Shown here: one piece after another, positions 15,922 through 23,663 of the stretch
Numbering within the stretch: the stretch's first letter is position 1
Layout: each line of letters starts with the position of its first letter
Assembly (NCBI RefSeq): GCF_030499515.1
Contig: NZ_JASTWJ010000001.1
Coordinates: 5,994,001-6,058,000, forward strand
From: Streptomyces sp. DT2A-34
GTDB taxonomy: Bacteria > Actinomycetota > Actinomycetes > Streptomycetales > Streptomycetaceae
Length of the DNA stretch: 64,000 nucleotides
Direction: 5' to 3'
Translations under genes and position numbers: made by a program
Notes under the pieces: model-generated
The model's input: the letters and a program-made list of their open reading frames with translations, nothing else
Told to the model about the DNA's origin: nothing
Database searches by the model: none

Positions 15922-17545
15922 GCAGGTTCGGATCGAACGGAGCCTTCCGGGATCGCCCCTCGGGAAGCGGCATGATGATTACCGCCCGGATGATCTTGGC
16001 GATAGCCATGCGCTTTTGAGTAAGGTCCATCGGCTGTATGTCCTTCTCCGGATCCCCGTACCAGCGAGACCTGTCCCAGCCGCTGAAGCGGTTGGCTTCA
16101 GCCTCTGATACGGCATGCTCATCCCGGTCTTGCTCAAGACCCTTGATCTTGTCCTCAAGGTCGGGAAGAAGCTCATAGAACGTGTCGTCGTCGATATCGC
16201 CCTCCATCCACTTGGATGTGAGGGTCTTTTTCTTTTTCTTGAGTTGTTCCAGTGCTTCGGAACCATCCCACGGCTTCACTTTCTTGGGGACAGTCTTGTA
16301 CTTCGCTTCCAGGGCTGCCACTACCAAGGCTTCAAGGTGTGCATCAACCTCTTTGCCGTTCCTGGCTACGCCTCCGCATCCAAGCTCGTTGCAGACATAC
16401 TCATGCATGTCCGGGTCCTTCTTGGTGGGCCTGCGGGTCCCTCCGATCTTCGTGTTGCATACGGCATCGACTGGGATGTTTCCGCAGCGGAGAAAGCCAC
16501 TGAACAGGTATTTCCTGGCCCGGCCCTCCGGCGGCCCGGGGTTCTTCCCCCCGCCGTTGGTCAGCCTGCTACCCGTCTTGGCGCCCCTCTGCTTGGAGAG
16601 GTTGCAGATGTACTGCCACTCTTCCGGAGTGCCGATGGATTCCCACTTGCCGACAACAGGTTTTCCCTCCCTGTCGACTACGAGCTTTCCGTGAATTTGG
16701 CGGTAGCCATAGTTCGTGGCATTGGTGAGGTACTGGCGGACGGTTTCCCCGCTCCAGTCCTTTCCGGTGGCGCCCTTTACATCGCGCTCACGAAGTCGGA
16801 GTGCGATGGTCTTCCATGCTGCTCCTTCCATGGCCCATAGCTTCATCTGGATGGCCCAATGTCCCTCATCGGGGCAAAGCTTCTCGTTAACCTTGCGGCC
16901 CGTCCGAGGATCCTGAGGCAGGTAGCCGAAGCGACGACGACCCCCCGGCGAAGTGCCGTCCTGTGCCCGGCGGTTGATGTTGCGGATAATGCGCTCCTTG
17001 GTCTTTGTGACCTCTCCCTCAGAGACGCCAGAGTTGACCAGGCCCACGATGTTCCCGCCGACGCTGGCAATGTCGTACTCCTTGCCCCGCTCAACGAAGA
17101 TCCCGTCTCCGGCGGTGATGACGGCGCGGCGGAACCGGATGTAGTCCTCGGGCAGGCGCCACACGCGCTCATGCTCGGTGGCGACGATGGCACGAACAGG
17201 AAAACCCTCAGGCGCCTTCCGATGGAGGAGTGCTTTCGTCATCTCCAGGAAGGCGGGCCGGGTGATCTCGGGATCACCCGCAGTGATGTTGTTGTCTTCG
17301 TAGAAGCGGACGATGGCGATGTTGTGGGCTGCGGCAGTCTCCTCGTTGCTCTCATGCTGGTGGCGGACGCCACGGCCCTTCTCCCTCGACAGAGCTTGCG
17401 TGGACGACCTGATGGCCTGATCCCCGCTGATACGGGCGTAGTCCACGCCGGGCACACGGCCGTCTAGCCACTCCTCGAACGTCTTGCCTTGCTGGAGCGC
17501 CGCCACAAGCTCTGGATTGAGGTAGCTGCGGGAGCTGCCTGCCAT
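15899..17545 (-). CDS. serine integrase (large serine recombinase)
   Basis: 548-residue site-specific recombinase that integrates and excises the element. The N-terminal resolvase domain has the catalytic Ser40 in VDYARISGDQ and active-site arginines in EHERVWRLPEDY. A recombinase domain follows (GGRRRFGYLP), then a zinc ribbon (CGNIPVDAVC ... CNELGCGG) and a Lys/Glu-rich coiled coil (about residues 425-475) that governs directionality in this family. GGGAGGAACG precedes the ATG. Base composition is less GC-rich than the core genes. The gene points away from attR, about 100 bases from it, the usual arrangement. Confidence 0.93.
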   Translation of the reverse strand: MAGSSRSYLNPELVAALQQGKTFEEWLDGRVPGVDYARISGDQAIRSSTQALSREKGRGVRHQHESNEETAAAHNIAIVRFYEDNNITAGDPEITRPAFLEMTKALLHRKAPEGFPVRAIVATEHERVWRLPEDYIRFRRAVITAGDGIFVERGKEYDIASVGGNIVGLVNSGVSEGEVTKTKERIIRNINRRAQDGTSPGGRRRFGYLPQDPRTGRKVNEKLCPDEGHWAIQMKLWAMEGAAWKTIALRLRERDVKGATGKDWSGETVRQYLTNATNYGYRQIHGKLVVDREGKPVVGKWESIGTPEEWQYICNLSKQRGAKTGSRLTNGGGKNPGPPEGRARKYLFSGFLRCGNIPVDAVCNTKIGGTRRPTKKDPDMHEYVCNELGCGGVARNGKEVDAHLEALVVAALEAKYKTVPKKVKPWDGSEALEQLKKKKKTLTSKWMEGDIDDDTFYELLPDLEDKIKGLEQDRDEHAVSEAEANRFSGWDRSRWYGDPEKDIQPMDLTQKRMAIAKIIRAVIIMPLPEGRSRKAPFDPNLLKVIPRR

Positions 17546-17648
17546 CGTTCCTCCCCTTGGATCTGTACCAGTGGCCTGCGGTGATCTCGTCCCTGATCAA
17601 GGGTGCCAAGGCGATCGGGATCTGACTACCGGTTTACAGATTGACTTA

Positions 17649-17659
17649 GACGAGTGGAT
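17649..17659 (+). other. attR core
   Basis: GACGAGTGGAT, the right copy of the 11-bp repeat, in the frame that continues into the native synthase C-terminus (Met-Ala-Asp-Tyr). Element sequence lies to the left and host sequence to the right. Confidence 0.8.
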
Positions 17660-18113
17660 GGCCGACTACGGCTTCCTCGAGGACGAGGGCCCGAGCGCGC
17701 GCGTCGCCGACGTCCTCAACGACAAGGAGGGCGGCATCCCCTCCCTCGTCCACATGCACCCGGACGAGACGGTCGGTCAGGCCATCGAGGTGCTGCGCGA
17801 GTACGGCGTCTCGCAGATGCCGATCGTGAAGCCGGGCGCAGGCCACCCGGACGTCATGGCGGCGGAGGTCGTCGGGTCCGTCGTCGAACGCGAGCTGCTC
17901 GACGCGCTGTTCACCAAGCGGGCCTCGCTCGACGACCCGCTGGAGAAGCACATGTCGGCTCCGCTGCCGCAGGTCGGCTCCGGTGAGCCGGTCGGTGACC
18001 TGATGTCCGTGCTGGGCGGCGCCGACGCGGCGATCGTCCTCGTCGAGGGCAAGCCGACCGGTGTGGTCAGCCGGCAGGACCTGCTGGCGTTCCTCGCCAA
18101 GGGCGGGAAGTAG
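17649..18113 (+). pseudogene. displaced native 3' end of the cystathionine beta-synthase gene
   Basis: Encodes about 154 residues: the native regulatory part with its two CBS domains, ending FLAKGGK. Before insertion it continued directly from codon 310 of the gene at 8176. The frame stays open and could be translated from a GTG at 17571 within element DNA, yielding a free Bateman-domain fragment, but no good ribosome-binding site precedes it. Removal of the element would rejoin it exactly. Codon use is that of the host chromosome. Confidence 0.88.
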
Positions 18114-18543
18114 CGGCGAACTTGCGGTGGCCAGGGCCGTTCGGACCGTCGCGGAACTGGTACGAGCGCGTCATGTTCACGCAGCACCCGCTTAACACGG
18201 GTCCGGCACATTAGTGGGTGTCGGCAGGGCGGGAGCGGCTCCCCGCCCCAGCCGGCGCCGAACGGCGCCAAGGACCTCCGGAGCGGCTCCCGGACCTCCA
18301 TGGACGCCTAGGACGCGCAAGCCCGGTCTGACCCGGCCCGCGTCCCTCGCGGGGACCGCCGTCGTCCCGCCCCCCGGAAACGGGGGTGCGGCGGTCCCCG
18401 CGCAACACACCCCTTTGCGCCTGAACCGGCGCCGCTCTCGCGGGCCTGGTTGCTCGCCGTTGTGGTTCCTCAATTGATGGTTACGGCCTGCAAGTCCTTC
18501 GAGGACGCGGTGGTCGGCGCTGCTTTTCGGCGACTTCGGTTCG
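18114..18543. other. intergenic region, nothing recognised
   Basis: About 430 bases between the displaced synthase end and the convergent membrane-protein gene. GC-rich with short imperfect inverted repeats and no credible gene or strong terminator. Confidence 0.45.
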
Positions 18544-18987
18544 TCAGGCCTCCCAGCGGTCCTCGTCCTTGGACGACTTGCGGCGTCCCCAGCCGCGGAA
18601 CAGACCCGGGTTGGTGCGCGCCGCCTGCACGACGTTGACGCCGACGATGCCGACCCAGGTGACCAGCAGACCGGAGAGGCCGGCCACGCCGCCGCCGATG
18701 CCGGACAGCGGGATCGCCACGACCAGCGAGACGATGCCGAAGCCGAAGCGCTCGCCGAAGGAGTCCGTGGCCTTCGGCGACCGGGCGCCCCGGGCCGCCA
18801 CCATCTGCTGCTCGGCCAGCTGCCGCCGCAGCCGGCGCTCGACCGCCCCGTCGATGCGCTGGTCGACCTTCTCCATGAACGAGTCGACCAGCGCGGACTC
18901 GTAGTCGTCGCCCAGTTCCCTGCGCGCCTGCAGGGTGGCGTTGAGTTCCTTCTTGAGCTCGGTGTCCCGCGCGTCCATTCCGGTCAT
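18544..18987 (-). CDS. conserved membrane protein, function unknown
   Basis: 147 residues. The N-terminal half is helical and charged (KKELNATLQARRELGDDYESALVDSFM, about residues 12-60). Two hydrophobic segments (about 84-102 and 106-122) follow, with a basic C-terminus. The layout resembles actinobacterial membrane proteins of unknown role. Start at the first ATG or three codons later; neither has a decisive Shine-Dalgarno. It lies just before the accessory biosynthetic cluster and is divergent from it. Confidence 0.65.
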   Translation of the reverse strand: MTGMDARDTELKKELNATLQARRELGDDYESALVDSFMEKVDQRIDGAVERRLRRQLAEQQMVAARGARSPKATDSFGERFGFGIVSLVVAIPLSGIGGGVAGLSGLLVTWVGIVGVNVVQAARTNPGLFRGWGRRKSSKDEDRWEA

Positions 18988-19389
18988 ACGCCCACGGTAG
19001 GCAGCGGGGGCGACGGCCGCACTGGGGTTAGCCCCCTGTTCGGCTGGGGCGCGCCCGCCTCCTGGCCGAGAAGCGGCGTACCCGCCGTTCGCATGGGTGG
19101 CCGGACTGGCGTGATCAATTCGGTGGGCGGAACCCCGAGCACGTGCCCATTCCGGCCGGTCCGGTCAGACGTATGTGAACTCGGACATTCATATGGCTGG
19201 TATCGATCGACGCGGCATTCATTTCAGGCCAGGCGCCATGGATGCCGTCTCGGCCAGATTGCGGGCGACTTCTTGACTCTCTCTTGTGATCTTGAAAGCC
19301 TGCTTTGCGGGATTAACGGGGGATTGCACGAGTGTGATACCTCCTCCGTTGTGATTCCTGCCGTTGTTGTTTTCGACTAGCGGAAAGGG
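18988..19389. promoter_or_regulatory. upstream region of the RiPP operon
   Basis: About 400 bases, lower in GC than the flanks from about 19160 on, which fits a promoter region. A TTGACT at 19273-19278 is a plausible -35, but no convincing -10 follows at 17-18 bases. No additional precursor gene with a ribosome-binding site was found here. Confidence 0.4.
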
Positions 19390-19536
19390 ATGAGTATGGA
19401 GCAGGAAAACTCCGTCGAGACCTCGCTGTTTCTCGATGAGGAGACGACCGAGCGTTTCTCGATGCTCGTGAACGACGAGGGCGTCATGCGTGCCGGCTTC
19501 GTCGCGCACCAGGCGAACAACCTCAACGAGGCCTGA
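19390..19536 (+). CDS. RiPP precursor peptide candidate (48 aa)
   Basis: 48-residue peptide, or 46 if translation starts at the second ATG (19396), which is better spaced from GGAAAGGG. The N-terminal two-thirds is acidic (LFLDEETTERF ... LVNDEG), like a leader. The C-terminal part (AGFVAHQANNLNEA) has no Cys, Ser or Thr. It is immediately followed by a terminator hairpin and then YcaO/TfuA genes. Position, size and leader-like acidity make it the likely substrate of the cluster. No known precursor family is recognised. The lack of Cys/Ser/Thr in the probable core argues against azoles or lanthionines and for backbone thioamidation. Confidence 0.75.
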   Translation: MSMEQENSVETSLFLDEETTERFSMLVNDEGVMRAGFVAHQANNLNEA

Positions 19537-19550
19537 GCCTCGTGGTTCTG

Positions 19551-19578
19551 TGCGGCCAGGCCCCCGGGCCTGGCCGCA
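19551..19578 (+). terminator. attenuator-like hairpin between precursor and enzymes
   Basis: Perfect 13-bp stem TGCGGCCAGGCCC / GGGCCTGGCCGCA with a 2-base loop, starting 15 bases after the precursor stop. In RiPP operons a leaky terminator here lets the peptide be made in excess over its modifying enzymes. Confidence 0.8.
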
Positions 19579-19616
19579 TCCTTGGCACGGGTGACAGGGG
19601 AAGGCCTGGTCAGGAC

Positions 19617-20855
19617 ATGCATCGGATGACTTCCAGCCTGCGCGAGTGTTCGCTTGAGGAGACCTTGGCGAAGGCTCGGGCGATCGCGCCGCAGCTGGGC
19701 ATCACGCGGGTGACGGACACGACGTGGCTGGACCGGGTGGGAATCCCGGTGTTCGCGAGTATCCGGCCGTCGGCTCAGCGTGGTTCGCTGTGCGTCAATG
19801 CGGGAAAGGGCCTGCGCCCGGCAGAGGCGCAAGTGGGCGCGTATATGGAGGCGATCGAGTTTGCCGCCGCGGAGTTTCGTTCCGGCGACTGGAGCGTCGA
19901 ATTCCTTGGGCCTTCTGAGATTGCCGGTCAGGAATCTGCTCGGTTCGATTTCATCGACCTCTGTCCGCTGCTCGGTCGTAAAGTGAACCGAGCGGAAAAG
20001 CTGCCGTGTGTCGCGGCCACGGACATCACGACGGGCGAGCGGGTATTCGTTCCCGCCGAGCTCGTGTTCCAGCCGTTCACCGGCCTGACGGGACCGCGTC
20101 TCTTCGGGAGCAGCAGCAACGGGCTGAGCTCGGGCAACAGCGCGCTGGAAGCCGCGGTGCACGGGCTGGCCGAACTGCTGGAGCGGGACGTACACGCCTT
20201 TCACCTCATCCGGGACAGGTCCCGCCCCATTGACCTCGACACCGTCACCGGCCACCCCGCCGAGCTGGTGCGCCTGGCCCGCGCCGCCGACCTGGACGTG
20301 GTGCTGCGTGCAAGCGTCAACGAGTTCGGGCTGCCCTTCTTCCAGGCGTACCTGCTGGAACGGGAGGACACCGCGCCGGTGGCCATCGCCTTCGGTGCCG
20401 GTCTGCACACCAGCCGCGACATCGCGGCGGTTCGCGCCATCGCGGAGGCCGCCCAGTCCCGGCTCTCGCACATCCACGGCGGCCGCGACGACATCATCGA
20501 CCGGCACGACTACTTCGCGAAGTCGGCACGACAGGCCGAGACTCAGGCCACGCGGCAGTTGCGGGCCAAGGTGTCGGACCGGGAAGGCCTGCTGTCGATG
20601 TCCGACGTCCCGGATCCGGGTGCGGAGGTCGACTCGATCGCGACGGCCGGACGACTGCTGCGGGAGACGGCCTCGAAGGCCGGCATCCACCAGGTACTGA
20701 CGGTCGACCTGACGCCGGTGCCCGACGCCGGCCTGCACGTCGTACGCGTTCTGGCCCCGGGCCTGGAGTCGTTCCAGCACGACCTTCAGCGCGTCGGCAG
20801 ACGGCTGGCCTCCCTCGCCTCGGCCGGACACCGCAGCGAGGAGGCCGTCGCATGA
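19617..20855 (+). CDS. YcaO-domain cyclodehydratase/thioamide synthetase component
   Basis: About 412 residues. YcaO proteins use ATP to activate a peptide amide oxygen. With a TfuA partner the outcome is a thioamide. The nucleotide-binding signatures are visible: AYMEAIEF near residue 80 and GLAELLERD near residue 190, with a Pro-rich later region. The protein has no fused E1-like or ocin-ThiF domain and is followed directly by TfuA. The start is uncertain: ATG 19617 or ATG 19626, both after weak AGGA sites. The stop overlaps the TfuA start by 4 bases. It is likely the key modifying enzyme acting on the 19390 peptide. Confidence 0.88.
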   Translation: MHRMTSSLRECSLEETLAKARAIAPQLGITRVTDTTWLDRVGIPVFASIRPSAQRGSLCVNAGKGLRPAEAQVGAYMEAIEFAAAEFRSGDWSVEFLGPSEIAGQESARFDFIDLCPLLGRKVNRAEKLPCVAATDITTGERVFVPAELVFQPFTGLTGPRLFGSSSNGLSSGNSALEAAVHGLAELLERDVHAFHLIRDRSRPIDLDTVTGHPAELVRLARAADLDVVLRASVNEFGLPFFQAYLLEREDTAPVAIAFGAGLHTSRDIAAVRAIAEAAQSRLSHIHGGRDDIIDRHDYFAKSARQAETQATRQLRAKVSDREGLLSMSDVPDPGAEVDSIATAGRLLRETASKAGIHQVLTVDLTPVPDAGLHVVRVLAPGLESFQHDLQRVGRRLASLASAGHRSEEAVA

Positions 20856-21508
20856 CGGGCACACATCTGTTCGTGGGCCCTTCCGCGATGGGCTTGCGGA
20901 CCCCGATCCCGCACGACGTCGAGGTGCATCCGCCGGCCCGCCGCGGCTCGGTGCACCGACTGATCGCCCAGCAGCCCGAACCCGGTGTCATCCTGCTCGC
21001 GGACGGCACGTTCCACAGCTATCCCGCCGTGGGACATCGGGAGTTGCGCGATGCCCTGGAGTCGGGTTGGCGGGTGTGGGGGCTGTGCTCGATGGGCGCC
21101 ATTCGCGCCGCTGAGATGCACACCCTCGGCATGCTCGGCCACGGGTCCGTGTTCCGGGCGTTCGCCGACGACCCGGACTTCGCCGACGACGAGGTCGCGC
21201 TCGTGCACGGTCTGGAACCCCCGTTCCGTGCGGTGTCGGAACCGATGGTCCACCTCCGGTCCTACTTCGAGCACCTGCGCACGACCGGAGCCCTGTCGGC
21301 GGAGCAGGTGGACCAGGCCCTCGCGTACTTCAAGCGGCGCTGGTACGCGGAGCGCACACTCCCGGCGCTGGTCCAGTACCTGGAGGGACTCGGCCACCAC
21401 GCGGTGCGGGCGGACGTACGCGAGTTCGACCGCTTCCGCGTCAAGACGCACGACCTCGAATCCTTTCTGACCGACCGGCCGTGGATCCTCAAGGAGGCAC
21501 ACGCATGA
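20852..21508 (+). CDS. TfuA-like protein
   Basis: 218-residue TfuA-domain protein (LFVGPSAM at the start, then ILLADGTFHSYPAVGHREL and WGLCSMGAIRAAEM). TfuA partners of YcaO are known in thioamide formation, for example the thioglycine of methyl-coenzyme M reductase and the thiovarsolins. They are thought to help deliver sulfide or allosterically switch YcaO from cyclodehydration to thioamidation. ATGA overlaps with both neighbours indicate stoichiometric production with YcaO. Confidence 0.88.
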   Translation: MTGTHLFVGPSAMGLRTPIPHDVEVHPPARRGSVHRLIAQQPEPGVILLADGTFHSYPAVGHRELRDALESGWRVWGLCSMGAIRAAEMHTLGMLGHGSVFRAFADDPDFADDEVALVHGLEPPFRAVSEPMVHLRSYFEHLRTTGALSAEQVDQALAYFKRRWYAERTLPALVQYLEGLGHHAVRADVREFDRFRVKTHDLESFLTDRPWILKEAHA

Positions 21509-22290
21509 ACCAGACCGAGCTGATGGCCGAGATCGGCGGAGTTCCCTTCGTCGACGATGCCACGTTCAAGCCGAAGGCCCTGCTCACCGCGGTGGCCGTG
21601 GTGCGGCGCAGCGCGGATCCGGGGGCCTACGGCAGTCTCGTCGAGTACCTGGATCCGGAGAAGGCGGAGCAGGTCTTCGGCCGGCACGCGACCTCCAAGC
21701 CCGAGGCGGTGGCCTGGGGCGAGCTCGCCACGGACGAGGCCGCGGCGGTCGAGCGTGCCTCCGAGCTCGTCGTGGCGTCCATGCCGGAGTGGGGGCCGCT
21801 GTTCCACATGCCCAAGCGGTACCGGCGGATGGAGTCCAGCATCAGCAGCACCTCGGTGCTCATCCCGCAGACCATCTACCTCGGACCGCGGGCCTTCCGG
21901 GACGAAGAGACCCTGCGCGAGACGCTCATCCACGAACACGCCCATGTCTGGCTGCACTTCATCGCCGAGGTGTTCGACCTCCAGACCGCGGAGGCGCCGC
22001 ACGACTACGTGCTGCCCTCGGGCACGCCGAACAAGTCCTACCGGGGCGTCCTGCTGGCCGCGCACTTCGCGGCCGCGGCCGCGAGCGCCCTGCGCCGGCG
22101 GCTCGACGCGGGTGAGTCCGAGGTCGAGGAGCGGATGAACTACCTCACGCGGTATCTCGACGGATGCCTGGCCTCGGTGAGCGAGCGCCCCCATGGAACC
22201 GTCATCGGGGACCTGGTGCAGGAGTCGCTGACGCGCCGTCACCGTGAACTGGCCCAGCAGGCCGACGTCACCGCGGGCGCCAGGCGTTGA
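21505..22290 (+). CDS. HExxH-motif peptide-modifying enzyme
   Basis: 261 residues with H143-E144-H-A-H147 in the segment LIHEHAHVWLHF, an HExxH motif that would bind a metal. HEXXH-motif proteins of this sort are recurrent in RiPP clusters. Some members have been described as 2-oxoglutarate-dependent peptide beta-hydroxylases rather than proteases, so hydroxylation of an Asn, His or similar residue of the core is the leading guess. A protease role cannot be excluded. There is no signal peptide or membrane segment. ATG 21505 overlaps the TfuA stop; the end overlaps the exporter start. Confidence 0.72.
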   Translation: MNQTELMAEIGGVPFVDDATFKPKALLTAVAVVRRSADPGAYGSLVEYLDPEKAEQVFGRHATSKPEAVAWGELATDEAAAVERASELVVASMPEWGPLFHMPKRYRRMESSISSTSVLIPQTIYLGPRAFRDEETLRETLIHEHAHVWLHFIAEVFDLQTAEAPHDYVLPSGTPNKSYRGVLLAAHFAAAAASALRRRLDAGESEVEERMNYLTRYLDGCLASVSERPHGTVIGDLVQESLTRRHRELAQQADVTAGARR

Positions 22291-23663
22291 CGACGGCGGA
22301 CATCGGCAGGCGGGACGCGGCGGACCCGCCGAGGGCCGTCCGCGACTTCGCGCTGCTCCAGGCAGCCGGCTTCTGCGGAAGCATGGCGACCCGCTGCCTG
22401 GAGATCGCGGTGGCGTGGTGGATGCTGGACCGCACCGGCAACGACGCGCTGCTGGGCATCGTGCTGGGCCTGGGCATCGGTGCGGACGTGCTGTCCCGAG
22501 GCGCCCTGGGATGGGTCGGCGACCGGTTCCGGCCGCAGCGGGTCATCCTGTGCTGCTTCCTCGTCTCCGCCTGCGTCAGCGGCGCACTGGCCGGCCTGGC
22601 GTATGCCGGTGTCTATCAGCTGTGGATCGTGCTGCTCGGCGTCACGCTGCTCGGCGTCAGTCTCGGCGTGCGCGAGCCGCTGCTGATGTCGACGATCCGC
22701 AGCCTGATGGACACGTCAGCCGTCGCGGGAGCGGTGCGCGTGCGCAGCGCGATGATGTCGCTGTCGTCCTTCGCCGGCCCGGTCGTCGCCGGCATGCTGA
22801 TCGGCCCTCTCGGCTACTCGGCCGTGCTCGGCGCGGCGAGCGTGGTCGTGGTCGTGTGCGCGACCCTGGCCGCCCTGCTGCGGGTGCCGGACGATCCGGC
22901 CCGAACCGACGGCGCCCGAGAGCGCGGGTTCGCCGTCTGGGCGGCCGAGGCCGGAGCCGGGTTCCGGGCGATCCGCAGGGTCGTGCCCGAGTGGCGGCTG
23001 GCCATGCTCACCATGGTCGTCGACTTCGCGCTCTTCCCGGTCTTCGCGCTCGTCATTCCCGTCCTGGTGGCCGCCCACTATCCCGGCCGGACCTGGGTGC
23101 TCAGCGTCGTCGAATCGGCGTTCGCCGTGGGCATGATCCTGGGCAGCTCCCTGCTGGCCAAGAAGAGCAACGCCCTGCTCGGACGACGCCGTACCGTGCT
23201 GGGCGGATTCGCCGCGCTCGGCGTCGGCTTCGTGGGCACGGGAGTGCTCTTCAGCGTCACCGGCGCGGATCTGCCCCTGGCGTTCACCGCGGGCGGCTCG
23301 CTGCTGCTGATGCTGTCCGGTGCCGGGCTGTGCCTGGTGACCATCAACACCGGAACGGTACGCCTGCTGGCCACTCCCTCGGCGTACCGCAACCGCATGG
23401 TCGCCGCCGCGTCCTTCCTGTCGGGCATCGTGATGCCCCTCGGTTCGATCAGCAGCGGTCTGCTCTCCCGCGCCTCCGGGCAGTGGTGGACCCTGGTCGC
23501 CCTCGGCGCGGCCATCTGCGTGTGCGCCGCCGTCGCCGCGTACGACAGGCAGCTCACCCGGTTCCTCGACCTGCCGGACGAGCAGCTCGACGACGCCTAT
23601 CTCCGCGAGTTCCCGAGCGCCTTCGACGCCTCCACGCCACGAATCGAGAAAACCCGAGCATGA
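22287..23663 (+). CDS. MFS transporter of the RiPP cluster
   Basis: 458-residue major facilitator with about 12 hydrophobic segments between residues 20 and 430 and a central hydrophilic loop near residue 210. The loop GWVGDRFRPQR after the second helix resembles the MFS motif A. It starts at a TTG that overlaps the preceding stop (TTGA). No other start fits the frame. Placed inside the coupled operon, it is the probable exporter and self-resistance determinant for the peptide, in place of the ABC exporters of many RiPP clusters. Confidence 0.85.
   Translation: MTTADIGRRDAADPPRAVRDFALLQAAGFCGSMATRCLEIAVAWWMLDRTGNDALLGIVLGLGIGADVLSRGALGWVGDRFRPQRVILCCFLVSACVSGALAGLAYAGVYQLWIVLLGVTLLGVSLGVREPLLMSTIRSLMDTSAVAGAVRVRSAMMSLSSFAGPVVAGMLIGPLGYSAVLGAASVVVVVCATLAALLRVPDDPARTDGARERGFAVWAAEAGAGFRAIRRVVPEWRLAMLTMVVDFALFPVFALVIPVLVAAHYPGRTWVLSVVESAFAVGMILGSSLLAKKSNALLGRRRTVLGGFAALGVGFVGTGVLFSVTGADLPLAFTAGGSLLLMLSGAGLCLVTINTGTVRLLATPSAYRNRMVAAASFLSGIVMPLGSISSGLLSRASGQWWTLVALGAAICVCAAVAAYDRQLTRFLDLPDEQLDDAYLREFPSAFDASTPRIEKTRA

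Larger units (their letters stand above)
9097..17659. mobile_element. integrative element inserted in the cystathionine beta-synthase gene (AICE/AIME-like)
   Basis: About 8.55 kb bounded by an 11-bp direct repeat, GACGAGTGGAT. It encodes a serine integrase, a RepSA-like replication initiator, a GntR-type repressor with its operators, a DUF5753 HTH/DUF397 pair, several small proteins and a substitute 3' end of the target gene. This gene set is typical of actinomycete integrative elements that replicate by rolling circle. No FtsK/TraB-type DNA translocase or spread gene is recognisable, so it may be a mobilizable or decayed form. Joining the outer flanks restores a continuous reading frame through the native gene, strong evidence for the boundaries. 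Confidence 0.88.

Noticed and set aside
19390..19536. FxLD-type lanthipeptide precursor, suggested by LFLDEETT
   Set aside because: There is no Cys in the peptide and no lanthionine synthetase or dehydratase gene in the cluster.
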